Source: a virus | Length of the DNA: 28,815 nucleotides | Reading direction: 5' to 3' (one strand) | Virus record (IMG/VR): IMGVR_UViG_3300022839_000077 | Location: 1 to 28,815 of that record | Part shown: positions 22,529 through 28,640 of the stretch, piece by piece | Position numbering within the stretch: position 1 is the first letter of the stretch | Layout of the letters: every line of letters starts with the position of its first letter | Notes under the pieces: generated by a model | Database searches by the model: none | Seen by the model: the letters and a program-made list of their open reading frames with translations, nothing else | What the model was told of the DNA's origin: nothing | Made by a program: the position numbers and the translations under genes

Positions 22529-22780
22529 AACGCGACGATACCAAAACTTTTGGCGCCGCGTAACCGAAAAGTTTCGTTTTGCGCCGATTTTTCTCAACAA
22601 CCAGTGCAAGTCACTGATTTCGTGAGTGTTAAAAAATTATCCGCCACGATGGCCGCTTCAAATAGGCGCCTGAAGCCCGCTTGGCGTTGTTGCGGATTGC
22701 ATTGATGCCAAAAAAATCGTTGCCATGACAAAATAATTTGGTTAAGTCTTGCCGGTCCCCAACCCACGGAGGCCGGCACG
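22529..22780. promoter_or_regulatory. Divergent control region
   Basis: A 250-base, relatively AT-rich gap separates the leftward operon (from 22528) and the rightward one (from 22781). It contains the two palindromes at 22541-22576, A-runs (22631-22638, 22709-22717) and AAATAATTTGG, and must hold promoters for both directions. I did not find a textbook -35/-10 pair; TTACGC-17-TATCGT on the minus strand is the best weak candidate for the leftward gene. Confidence 0.5.
22541..22576. promoter_or_regulatory. Tandem operator-like palindromes
   Basis: CCAAAACTTTTGG (22541-22553) is a perfect 13-bp palindrome. CGAAAAGTTTCG (22565-22576) is a near palindrome of the same pattern (CGAAA-2-TTTCG). Their centres are about 23 bases apart, a spacing of about two helical turns. 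They lie 13 to 48 bases upstream of the HTH gene, so they are the likely binding sites of that protein or of the XRE protein at 25269. Confidence 0.55.
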
Positions 22781-23137
22781 TTGAACACAAAATCTCCCGT
22801 CAAAACCCGACACAGCAAGAGCCCGCCCGCGGCTCCGCGCAGCTCCTTGCACTTCGCCACTGCGGCCGTGATGCGCCGCCGCGCGGTGGCCGATGAGGCC
22901 CTCGCCGAAGACCTCTCGTGCGAGGCGGACGCTCTCGCCAAGCAGGCCGAGCGGTTGACCATACTGTCGTCCGAATTGTCCAACCGCGCCGCGAGCAATC
23001 GCATGTCCGCGTCGCGCTTGGACGGCATGCCCTACGACGCCAACGAAAGCGACACAGCCGACGAGCTGCGCGTCAAGATCATGCGCCGCGACGAACGGCG
23101 GCTGGCCGAGGCGCGTGAAGCGGTGGCGAGACGATGA
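22781..23137 (+). CDS. Unknown coiled-coil protein, TTG start
   Basis: The 118-residue product appears to start at TTG 22781: GGAGG at 22768-22772 stands eight bases ahead and no ATG is as well placed. It has a basic, Pro/Ser-rich N-terminus, then an extended helix with heptad-like Leu/Ala (ADEALAEDLSCEADALAKQA, ERLTILSSELSNRAASNRMS) and a basic end. It is probably a coiled-coil dimer. No family is recognised. It is the first gene of the rightward operon. Confidence 0.6.
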   Translation: MNTKSPVKTRHSKSPPAAPRSSLHFATAAVMRRRAVADEALAEDLSCEADALAKQAERLTILSSELSNRAASNRMSASRLDGMPYDANESDTADELRVKIMRRDERRLAEAREAVARR

Positions 23138-23544
23138 TGAAGCCATGCCCAAGTCTCGACATCTACGATGTCGCGGTGCTGGCGATCGTCGCCGACCAGT
23201 CGTGGTTCAAGGGGCCCGCCCGTCATCCGGGCACGCTCGACGTATCGCGTCAGCGCGTGCCGTGGGCGGGGGAGATTGTGGCGCAAAAAGAGCGCCGCAA
23301 CACCGATGCCATTCTTTCCAAGCTGGAGCGGCATGGCCTGATTGCGTCTTCCGTTCAAAAAGACTTGCCCGGCCCCAGATGGGCTGCGACGGATTTGGGC
23401 ATGCGGATCTCCTTGCGGTTCGCATGGCACCAAAACCCCGGACACCAGCCGAAAAGCGATATGTTCTGGTGGAACGTGGCCTACTTGATCGCCGGCATGT
23501 TCATGGGCGCCTTTGTCGCTCTCGTCATGTTGGTGCGGCTATGA
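23134..23544 (+). CDS. Winged-helix-like protein with C-terminal membrane segment
   Basis: The 136-residue product starts at ATG 23134 (overlap with the stop before it). The first 95 residues look like a MarR-style winged helix (IYDVAVLAIVADQSWFKGPA, RRNTDAILSKLERHGLIASS, then a wing DLPGPRWAATDLGMR). A single hydrophobic helix follows (NVAYLIAGMFMGAFVALVML). Membrane-tethered winged-helix proteins exist, but this is a reading of the composition. No specific family is recognised. Confidence 0.6.
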   Translation: MMKPCPSLDIYDVAVLAIVADQSWFKGPARHPGTLDVSRQRVPWAGEIVAQKERRNTDAILSKLERHGLIASSVQKDLPGPRWAATDLGMRISLRFAWHQNPGHQPKSDMFWWNVAYLIAGMFMGAFVALVMLVRL

Positions 23545-23822
23545 CCGGGCCCAAGGCGATGTCGGTCGTTGACCGCAATTCGTCCCGCGCAGGTCTGTTG
23601 GCGCGCATTTCAGACCTTGAGCGGGAAAACGCGGTGCTCAAGGCGCAACGCCGCGGGGCCTCGATGGCGGAACTGCACCTAGAGGCGGCGCGCTGCAACG
23701 TCGCCTCCAGCAAGGCGCTGCACTCGTGGCGCGTTCTCGAAGGCTTCAAACTCCACGAACGCGCCAGAGCCATGGCCGAGGCGCGTCTTTTCCTTCTCAA
23801 GAAAGGCCGATTTGATGAATGA
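23541..23822 (+). CDS. Small coiled-coil protein
   Basis: The 93-residue product starts at ATG 23541 (ATGA). A leucine-zipper-like helix is present (LLARISDLERENAVLKAQRR), followed by basic helices (HLEAARCNVASSKALHSWRV). It likely oligomerises. The next gene begins eight bases before its stop. No family is recognised. Confidence 0.6.
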   Translation: MTGPKAMSVVDRNSSRAGLLARISDLERENAVLKAQRRGASMAELHLEAARCNVASSKALHSWRVLEGFKLHERARAMAEARLFLLKKGRFDE

Positions 23823-25056
23823 TCTCACGCCCCCGGCGCCCGACAACCTGCCGGCGCTTCCACTCGTTTCCGACACCATGATCGACGCCGCGTTCGATGA
23901 CGCCGTGGGCAGTGCCGCGCTGGTGTCGTTTGTTCGCGAGGGCGTGTTCGCCGAAGCGATCGACGCCTCCACGACCGAAGGGCTGGAGCGCATCCGTTCC
24001 CGCGCGCATCAGATCCGCGGCGCCAAGGCCAAGTTCGAGAAGCGCGGAAAGGAGCTGTCCACCCAGGCCGCATTGGTGCCGAAGCGCATCAACCAGTTGC
24101 GGGAGGCGCTGAAACACCTAATGGAAGTTCTGGTCGAGGATTTCCGCAAGCCCTTGACGGACCATGAGGCGGCCGAGAACATCCGCAAGGAGGCGCACGA
24201 GAAGGCGATCAACGAAATCGCCACATCGCCCCTGCTGACCGTCAGGTCGCCTGTGGCGCGCATCAAGGAGCGCATCGCAGAACTGAATGAGATCGACCTG
24301 AGCGCGCGGTGGGAAGAATTTCACGGCGACGCCACCATGGCGGTAGCTGTGCGCCTCGAAGCGCTCAACGCCATGCTCGCCGACGCCAAGCTGATGGCCG
24401 ACGCGGAGAAGCTGCGCAAGGATGTCGTGCAGCGCGACAAGGAGATGGCAGACCTGCGCGCCAAGCTGGCCGCGGCCGTGGCTGAGGCGGCGCGCGTGGC
24501 CGCGGCTGAGGCGGCGCGCGTGGCCGAGGTGGCCGAAGCGGCGCGCGTGGCCGAGGTGGCCGAAGCGGCGCGCGTGGCCGCGGCTGAGGCAGAGGCGGCC
24601 GAGGTGGCTGAGGCGGCGCGCGTGGCCGAGGCTGAGGCGGTGGAGTGGCTGGTCTCGACCCCCGCCGAAGAAGCGGCAGAGGCGGCCGATACGGCGTTTC
24701 TGAACGCGCAGGACGACGAGGCCGATGCGGCGCTGGCGTCCAAGATGGAAGCGCTGGTGATGGGTGTGGCCGCCTTTGTGGAGGATGCGGACAACGCCGC
24801 CTCCGACGCGACGACGGCGCGTCCTGCTGCGTCGAAGCTCAACTGCACGGACGATGTTCGGGCGGACGAGCGCAGTTGGCTCTTGGAGATATTGGACGAT
24901 GGGTCGGCAATATCTTTACGCGCGTATTCGGGCGGCGCCTCCGATGAGGGCGCTTGGGGATCGCTGATCCTGATGCGGGTTGAGGCCGATGGGACCAAGA
25001 CCTTCCGAAACTACGTCGCACTGAGCGATTGGTCCTCGGACGGGATGATCGCATGA
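23815..25056 (+). CDS. Coiled-coil phage protein with Ala/Val/Glu tandem repeats
   Basis: This 413-residue protein starts at ATG 23815; a TTG at 23812 directly before it is also possible. Residues about 60-130 resemble a widespread phage coiled-coil family of unknown role (IRSRAHQIRGAKAKFEKRGK, LREALKHLMEVLVEDFRKPL). Residues about 190-275 form a Val/Ala/Glu/Arg helix made of repeats; the DNA GCGGCGCGCGTGGCC occurs five times, mostly 24-27 bases apart. The C-terminal 80 residues form a separate small domain (RSWLLEILDDGSAISLRAYS). It may be a scaffold; the function is unknown. Confidence 0.65.
   Translation: MNDLTPPAPDNLPALPLVSDTMIDAAFDDAVGSAALVSFVREGVFAEAIDASTTEGLERIRSRAHQIRGAKAKFEKRGKELSTQAALVPKRINQLREALKHLMEVLVEDFRKPLTDHEAAENIRKEAHEKAINEIATSPLLTVRSPVARIKERIAELNEIDLSARWEEFHGDATMAVAVRLEALNAMLADAKLMADAEKLRKDVVQRDKEMADLRAKLAAAVAEAARVAAAEAARVAEVAEAARVAEVAEAARVAAAEAEAAEVAEAARVAEAEAVEWLVSTPAEEAAEAADTAFLNAQDDEADAALASKMEALVMGVAAFVEDADNAASDATTARPAASKLNCTDDVRADERSWLLEILDDGSAISLRAYSGGASDEGAWGSLILMRVEADGTKTFRNYVALSDWSSDGMIA
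24487..24627 (+). repeat. In-frame tandem repeat within the coiled-coil gene
   Basis: GCGGCGCGCGTGGCC starts at 24487, 24511, 24538, 24565 and 24613; the central copies are 27 bases apart, with variants GAGGTGGCCGAA between them. The unit encodes nine residues (AARVAEVAE), a heptad-like helix, so changes in copy number would lengthen the helix without breaking frame. Confidence 0.75.
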
Positions 25057-25265
25057 CTTTCATCCCACTGTTCTTTTTGTGCCTCATCGCGGAACCGACG
25101 GCGTGCAAAGTCATTGCGCCGATCGCGCTGACGCAAATCCTGAGCATCGAGGAATGCTTGATGCTACTGCAAATCGCCGAGCCCATTATCAGCGGGTTCC
25201 AAGAGGGCGCAGGCCAGCCGGTGACGCTTGAGCCGTTTTGCGTTCAACGCCCGATGGGAGCCTGA
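25053..25265 (+). CDS. Small protein with signal-like N-terminus
   Basis: The 70-residue product starts at ATG 25053 (ATGA). The N-terminus is hydrophobic (MTFIPLFFLCLIAEPTAC), and could be a signal peptide or membrane anchor. The centre has EECLMLLQIAEP, a pattern I associate with small Cys-containing proteins in phages and alphaproteobacteria. It ends three bases before the XRE gene. Function unknown. Confidence 0.6.
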   Translation: MTFIPLFFLCLIAEPTACKVIAPIALTQILSIEECLMLLQIAEPIISGFQEGAGQPVTLEPFCVQRPMGA

Positions 25266-25268
25266 ACC

Positions 25269-25511
25269 ATGACCGTCAAGCCTGCCACCATCGGGTCTCG
25301 ACTGCTTGCGCGCGCCAACGCCCTGGGCATCTCCCAGGGCGAGGTCGGCCGCCGGGTTGGAGTGAGCCGCGTCTCCGTGAACAACTGGGTTCACGGGCGC
25401 GCGCGTCCCAGCGCCCCGCACATCGTTTTGATCGCGCGCGCGTTGGGCATCACCTCCAATTATCTGCTGGGGATCACGCCCCCAGAGCAGCCCACGGAGG
25501 ACGAAGCATGA
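25269..25511 (+). CDS. XRE-family HTH protein
   Basis: The 80-residue product is a plain XRE/Cro-type helix-turn-helix: IGSRLLARANALGISQGEVG, RRVGVSRVSVNNWVHGRARP, then IARALGITSNYLLGIT. It starts at ATG 25269 with GGGAG upstream. With no C-terminal peptidase domain, it is a stand-alone repressor or Cro-like factor and not a LexA-type CI. It may bind the palindromes at 22541-22576. It is embedded in the rightward operon. Confidence 0.85.
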   Translation: MTVKPATIGSRLLARANALGISQGEVGRRVGVSRVSVNNWVHGRARPSAPHIVLIARALGITSNYLLGITPPEQPTEDEA

Positions 25512-25600
25512 GCCGCGCGCCCACCGTCCTGCTGCCGCGCCTGCTGCGCCCAAGCGCCGCCGCCGATGCCGCCGAAGCCGCCGGGGCGCGGGTCAAATGA
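25508..25600 (+). CDS. Tiny Leu/Ala-rich ORF
   Basis: A 30-codon frame from ATG 25508, overlapping the stop of the XRE gene, with an Ala-rich helix (PSAAADAAEAAGARVK). It is so short that coding is uncertain; the coupled start is the main support. It overlaps the start of the next mini-ORF. Confidence 0.35.
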   Translation: MSRAPTVLLPRLLRPSAAADAAEAAGARVK

Positions 25601-25647
25601 GCGCCCGCACCTGGCGTGACCACCATCGCGGACCACGACATTTTTGA
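25597..25647 (+). pseudogene. Broken mini-ORF, copy A
   Basis: Starts ATGAGCGCC and encodes a 16-residue peptide before a TGA at 25645. The first 20 bases closely match the start of the ORF at 25920, including an ACCTGG codon pair that is ACCTAG there. It looks like a truncated relative of that gene. Confidence 0.35.
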
Positions 25648-25699
25648 CGTGATCCAAGTCCTCGCAGACATCTTAGGCAAGAAGGCGTGCACAGCATGA
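25616..25699 (+). CDS. Small ORF with GTG start
   Basis: A 27-codon frame from GTG 25616 whose TGA overlaps the ATG of the next gene (ATGA at 25696). The peptide has a protein-like mix (TTIADHDIFDVIQVLADILG). No ribosome site is obvious, and the ORF overlaps the broken ORF at 25597. Coding is plausible but unproven. Confidence 0.35.
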   Translation: MTTIADHDIFDVIQVLADILGKKACTA

Positions 25700-25923
25700 C
25701 AACCTCAGGAATCAAATGGTTTTTTGACACTAGCCACCTTTTTGAAGTCGTTGAGGTCCGCAGGTTTTGCGGCGGTCAAGTTGCGGGCCTTGACATCAGC
25801 GTGGCAAAAAACACCGATGGCAATCGGGTCGTGCTTGAGGATTTCAGGCTGTCGCCGTCTGAGGCGCGCAGCGTTGCCGCCGCGCTCCTCGCCGCCGCCG
25901 AAGCTGCGGAGGCCGCATCATGA
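25696..25923 (+). CDS. Small unknown protein
   Basis: The 75-residue product starts at ATG 25696 (a GTG at 25687 is also possible). It has a compact beta segment (LFEVVEVRRFCGGQVAGLDI, VVLEDFRLSP), then an Ala-rich helix (EARSVAAALLAAAEAAEAAS). The Ala-rich end and the following ATGAGCGCC resemble the end of the gene at 25508-25600. No family is recognised. Confidence 0.6.
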   Translation: MTTSGIKWFFDTSHLFEVVEVRRFCGGQVAGLDISVAKNTDGNRVVLEDFRLSPSEARSVAAALLAAAEAAEAAS

Positions 25924-26036
25924 GCGCCCTCACCTAGCGCAACGCGCGCCTCGCCGCGACCACCCCAGCCGAGGCCGCGCTTGTGGCGCTCCTCGTGGCT
26001 GGGGTCAAGTTTCTAATTTTGGGAGTGACGCCATGA
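25920..26036 (+). pseudogene. Mini-ORF interrupted by an amber codon, copy B
   Basis: From ATG 25920, a 38-codon frame reads to TGA 26034-26036, which overlaps the next start (ATGA). It is broken at codon 6 by TAG (25935-25937). Beyond it the frame is protein-like (RNARLAATTPAEAALVALLV, then AGVKFLILGV). The relative at 25597 has TGG at the same codon, so a G-to-A change is likely. Its edges are intact, so it still looks like a gene place. Confidence 0.5.
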
Positions 26037-26395
26037 CATGGTGGATGACTGGCATGACCGACGCGAAGCTTGCCGCGCTTGGCTGGGATTTTGCTGTGCG
26101 CGACATTCAGGGCGGCGTGGTCAGTGTCGCAACCGCGGATTATGGCGACGTAGCATCGCAGCGGGAGGAGGCCATAAAAGCGCGCAGGACATTCATTGAC
26201 TTGCGCCCGCTGGTTGAGCCGCCCACTGTTCCAGCCCCGATCCACAAAACGTGCTGGCGCTGCGACACGCCAAAGCCGGTGACGGCGTTTCACTGGCGCA
26301 ACCGAGCGCGCGGCGTGCGGCACTCGTCCTGCAAGGCTTGTCGCTGCCGCGATGAGCGCTTGCGTTATGACGAACGGGAATTTGATCGCACTTAG
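26033..26395 (+). CDS. Zinc-finger phage protein
   Basis: The 120-residue product starts at ATG 26033. The N-terminal half is an open alpha/beta piece (MTDAKLAALGWDFAVRDIQG). The C-terminal half has CWRCDTPKPVTAFHWRNRAR, then CKACRCRDERLRYD: two CxxC pairs with a Phe/Trp between them, as in small zinc fingers near HNH-type proteins. Catalytic His-Asn-His residues are not evident. It ends in TAG. Confidence 0.65.
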   Translation: MTWWMTGMTDAKLAALGWDFAVRDIQGGVVSVATADYGDVASQREEAIKARRTFIDLRPLVEPPTVPAPIHKTCWRCDTPKPVTAFHWRNRARGVRHSSCKACRCRDERLRYDEREFDRT

Positions 26396-26495
26396 CATGG
26401 GATGGTGTGGATGCCTTGGTCGGGGCAGATGTGCTCGGCCAGTCTTTCAAGTCGATCCGCTCAACCGCCCCCGCAACGAAAAACGAGGCGACAAC

Positions 26496-26858
26496 ATGAA
26501 CAAATTCCGCAAGCGGCCCGTCGTGATCGAGGCAATGCGCTTCACCTACCCGGTCACGCAAGAGTTTCGTGATTTTGTGGGCGATAGCCTCGGGGCAGTG
26601 GAGAAGCTCCGCCGCCCCGAGGCTATCGCATGCGCCGTCATCAAGAACCGCGAAGATGGTCCCGCCGACGAGGCCAAGCACATCGCCACCGAAGGTGAAT
26701 GGATCATCAAGGGACTGTCGGGCCATTTTTACTCGTGCGACCCTGATATTTTCGCGCAGACATATGAGGCGGTTGTGGAAACTGTCACGCCTCGTGGAAC
26801 GCGGAAACCGCCTCATATGTCTGCGTTCCACGAGGTGGAAACTGTCACACCCCCCTGA
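26496..26858 (+). CDS. Widespread small phage protein, tail altered by inverted repeats
   Basis: The 120-residue product starts at ATG 26496 after GAGG. NKFRKRPVVIEAMRFT near the start, GEWIIKGLSGHFYSCDPDIF near residues 67-86 and AQTYEAV are hallmarks of a common phage protein family of unknown function (KFRKRPV...W...G....C.PDIF..TYE). Relatives end soon after that motif. Here a 27-residue extra tail (VETVTPRGT..., then VETVTPP) is encoded by a block of inverted and direct repeats. A second, 16-bp inverted repeat lies in the centre of the gene. Confidence 0.75.
   Translation: MNKFRKRPVVIEAMRFTYPVTQEFRDFVGDSLGAVEKLRRPEAIACAVIKNREDGPADEAKHIATEGEWIIKGLSGHFYSCDPDIFAQTYEAVVETVTPRGTRKPPHMSAFHEVETVTPP
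26581..26629 (+). repeat. 16-bp perfect inverted repeat inside a gene
   Basis: GCGATAGCCTCGGGGC (26581-26596) and its exact complement (26614-26629) flank 17 bases that themselves hold GGAG-AAG-CTCC. The mRNA would form a long hairpin in the middle of the coding sequence of 26496-26858. Confidence 0.85.
26755..26848 (+). repeat. Interlocked inverted and direct repeats at a gene end
   Basis: A 20-bp perfect inverted repeat at 26755-26774 and 26806-26825. A second, 13-bp one, CCTCGTGGAACGC (26790-26802) with GCGTTCCACGAGG (26823-26835), interlocks with the first. The direct repeat GTGGAAACTGTCAC occurs at 26775-26788 and 26835-26848. The arms are alternative to each other, or could make a pseudoknot. 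Confidence 0.85.
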
Positions 26859-26915
26859 GAGGATTGTCACACAAGCCCGCAGGCGGTGACGCTTTGATCT
26901 GAATGGAAATCCACC

Positions 26916-28316
26916 ATGAGAGCCTACTACAACGAATTTGACCCCTACGCCGCGGACACCCTTGAGGGGCTGATCCGAGACGGGCGCATCCCGCCCGGCG
27001 ACGTTGACCGCAGGAGCATCGAAGATGTCGAGCCGCAAGACCTCTCGGGCTACACCGCCTGCCACTTTTTCGCCGGCGCCGGGATATGGCCGATCGCACT
27101 TCGGATCTGTCGCTGGCCCGATGATCGACCTGTCTGGACCGGATCATGTCCTTGCCAGCCTTTCAGCGCGGCAGGCAAAGGCCTTGGGGTCGCTGACGAA
27201 CGACACCTCTGGCCTGCCTTTCACCATCTCATCCGCTTCTGGCGCCCTGCAAGCGTCTTTGGAGAGCAGGTTGCGCGCAAGGCTGGCAACGCTTGGATCA
27301 ACCTTGTTCTCAATGACCTGGAACGAGACGACTTTGCCGTCGGGGCGGCGGATCTTGCAGCGGCGAGCGTTGGGGCACCGCAAATCCGCCAGCGGAATTA
27401 CTGGTTCGCCCACGATCTCCGATCTGGTTTGCGCGTCTTGGGCGACACCCACGACGCGCGACCACAAGGACAGCCCTGGGATGGCCGAGACGGGCGTGAA
27501 CCCGGACGGGTCGATCCGCTCGCGGCTGGACCGGATCGGGCTGCAAGCGAATTTGGCGCACTGGCCTACGACCGGAGCGAAGGACGGAGACAAGAGCGTA
27601 CGGACGGCAGCGGGGGCCGAGCAAGAGGCCGTGCGGAAATCTTGGATGAACGACCTTTGCACCGCAGCGTTCTGCGCGCATTGGCCCTCGCCGACGGCAT
27701 CCAACGGAACGGGCGGGCAGGGGATGCAGGGCCTTTCGCTGACGGGGCGGCGCGAAGACGGGACGAAGGCCACCGTGGCGCTGCCGGGGTTCACGCAGCA
27801 GGCGTTGACAGGCTGGCCTACGCCCATGGCTGGGACGCCGAGCAAGGGTGGTCGCTCGATGGCGGGGAACAACGACGCGAGCAGGCAGACGGAGGCGTTG
27901 TGCGGCAAGACGGTGGCGGGCCACGGCTTAGCCCTGCCCGAGATCGCGCCCAGCCCGGCCCGACTAACGGCTTCTGGCGAGATGCTGACTGGCTCTTCTG
28001 CCGAGACGGCAAGTGGCGGCCAGTTGAACCCGGCACATTCCCTCTGGTTGATGGGTCTGCCTTCGTGGCTGGTTCAGGCCATGCCTTCGAAGGCAAGTCG
28101 CGCGCGGAAGCCCTCCGCCTCTCGGGTAACGCGATCTGCCTCCCCCTCGCCGCAGAGTTTATCGCCGCCGTCCGCGAGGCCCTTGGTGAAGGACCTGTTC
28201 GGATAGCGGACGCCTATGCGAGCGAAAAGCGGGAGGCAACGCAGACGCCACCCATGCTCGGGCCGGTCCCCGCCCCCCAACCTGCACCCACACAAGGAAA
28301 TCAACGTGACCGATAA
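26916..28316 (+). CDS. DNA (cytosine-5) methyltransferase, phage Dcm type
   Basis: The 466-residue enzyme transfers a methyl group from S-adenosylmethionine to cytosine C5. The motifs are in order: I CHFFAGAGIW, IV GSCPCQPFS (catalytic Cys), VI VFGEQVARK and VIII QIRQRNYWFA. The C-terminus has NGFWRDADWLFCRDGKWRPV and GNAICLPLAAEFIAAV, typical of phage Dcm. Between them lies the target-recognition region with repeated LGDT, LAYD, LADG and LAYAHG. In phages it guards against host restriction. The ATG at 26916 has only a weak ribosome site. A second frame inside it also looks coding (27121-28206). No restriction partner is visible. Confidence 0.85.
   Translation: MRAYYNEFDPYAADTLEGLIRDGRIPPGDVDRRSIEDVEPQDLSGYTACHFFAGAGIWPIALRICRWPDDRPVWTGSCPCQPFSAAGKGLGVADERHLWPAFHHLIRFWRPASVFGEQVARKAGNAWINLVLNDLERDDFAVGAADLAAASVGAPQIRQRNYWFAHDLRSGLRVLGDTHDARPQGQPWDGRDGREPGRVDPLAAGPDRAASEFGALAYDRSEGRRQERTDGSGGRARGRAEILDERPLHRSVLRALALADGIQRNGRAGDAGPFADGAARRRDEGHRGAAGVHAAGVDRLAYAHGWDAEQGWSLDGGEQRREQADGGVVRQDGGGPRLSPARDRAQPGPTNGFWRDADWLFCRDGKWRPVEPGTFPLVDGSAFVAGSGHAFEGKSRAEALRLSGNAICLPLAAEFIAAVREALGEGPVRIADAYASEKREATQTPPMLGPVPAPQPAPTQGNQRDR
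27121..28206 (+). CDS. Overlapping-frame WPTP-repeat protein (dual coding)
   Basis: In the +1 frame of the methyltransferase, an open frame from ATG 27121 gives 361 residues. It contains LASLSARQAKALG, SLESRLRARL, STLFSMTWNE, repeated Trp-Pro-Thr-like pieces (SWATPTTRDHKD, HWPTTGAKDG, HWPSPTASNG, GWPTPMAGTP), then PARLTASGEMLTGSS and GGQLNPAHSLWLMGLP. From memory, these are the hallmarks of a common phage protein family of unknown function. Upstream TTG 27004 or ATG 27025 are alternative starts. No good ribosome site is seen at 27121, so translation is uncertain. The opposite frame repeats (LAYD, LADG) coincide with these Trp-Pro pieces. Confidence 0.5.
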   Translation: MIDLSGPDHVLASLSARQAKALGSLTNDTSGLPFTISSASGALQASLESRLRARLATLGSTLFSMTWNETTLPSGRRILQRRALGHRKSASGITGSPTISDLVCASWATPTTRDHKDSPGMAETGVNPDGSIRSRLDRIGLQANLAHWPTTGAKDGDKSVRTAAGAEQEAVRKSWMNDLCTAAFCAHWPSPTASNGTGGQGMQGLSLTGRREDGTKATVALPGFTQQALTGWPTPMAGTPSKGGRSMAGNNDASRQTEALCGKTVAGHGLALPEIAPSPARLTASGEMLTGSSAETASGGQLNPAHSLWLMGLPSWLVQAMPSKASRARKPSASRVTRSASPSPQSLSPPSARPLVKDLFG

Positions 28317-28608
28317 CGACAACGAAATGATCGCCAGCCTGAAGGGCTTTACTCCGGGGCCGTGGGTTCGTGGGCCTTTGACGGGATCAGACCTAGACTA
28401 CGAGGATGATGAATCGGAAGTCGAGGTTTTTTGCGCTTTTGGATTTTGCGTGCACAGCCACACGCTGGGGTTTGACGATGAAGTCGACGCGCAGATAACG
28501 GCCAACGCCGCCCTCATCGCCGCCGCTCCCGACCTCCATCGGATCGCAACCGAGCAGGCCGCAGAGATTGCGCGGCTGCGGGATGCGCTGGCGAAGGGCG
28601 AGCAGTGA
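28306..28608 (+). CDS. Small phage protein of the TPGPW...LIAAAPDL type
   Basis: The 100-residue product starts at GTG 28306, with AAGGA (28294-28298) in front, overlapping the methyltransferase end. GFTPGPWVRGP near the start and ANAALIAAAPDLHRI near residue 70 are a common phage signature of unknown function. A C-terminal coiled coil (TEQAAEIARLRDALAKGEQ) follows. The 'APDL' helix is often seen with restriction-evasion or replication loci, but no role is established. Confidence 0.75.
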   Translation: MTDNDNEMIASLKGFTPGPWVRGPLTGSDLDYEDDESEVEVFCAFGFCVHSHTLGFDDEVDAQITANAALIAAAPDLHRIATEQAAEIARLRDALAKGEQ

Positions 28609-28640
28609 TGACGTTCTTTCCGATAACCGAGACGCCATGA
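28608..28640 (+). other. Ten-codon coupling ORF
   Basis: ATG 28608 overlaps the TGA before it (TGATG) and its own TGA overlaps the start of the next gene (ATGA). The 10-residue peptide (MTFFPITETP) probably only serves to carry ribosomes onto the next gene, which has no ribosome site of its own. Confidence 0.4.

Noticed and set aside
22529-22780. Clear sigma-70 promoters for both early operons
   Set aside because: Only weak hexamers can be found, and spacing or match is poor; reported as a region, not as sites.
25935-25937. TAG reassigned to an amino acid in this phage
   Set aside because: TAG is used as a normal stop elsewhere (for example 26393-26395), and reading through the terminase TAG gives no sensible protein. 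Simple mutation is sufficient.
27144-27908. A third frame, antisense to the methyltransferase
   Set aside because: It shows no recognisable family, no ribosome site and shadow-like composition; only the +1 frame has family hallmarks.
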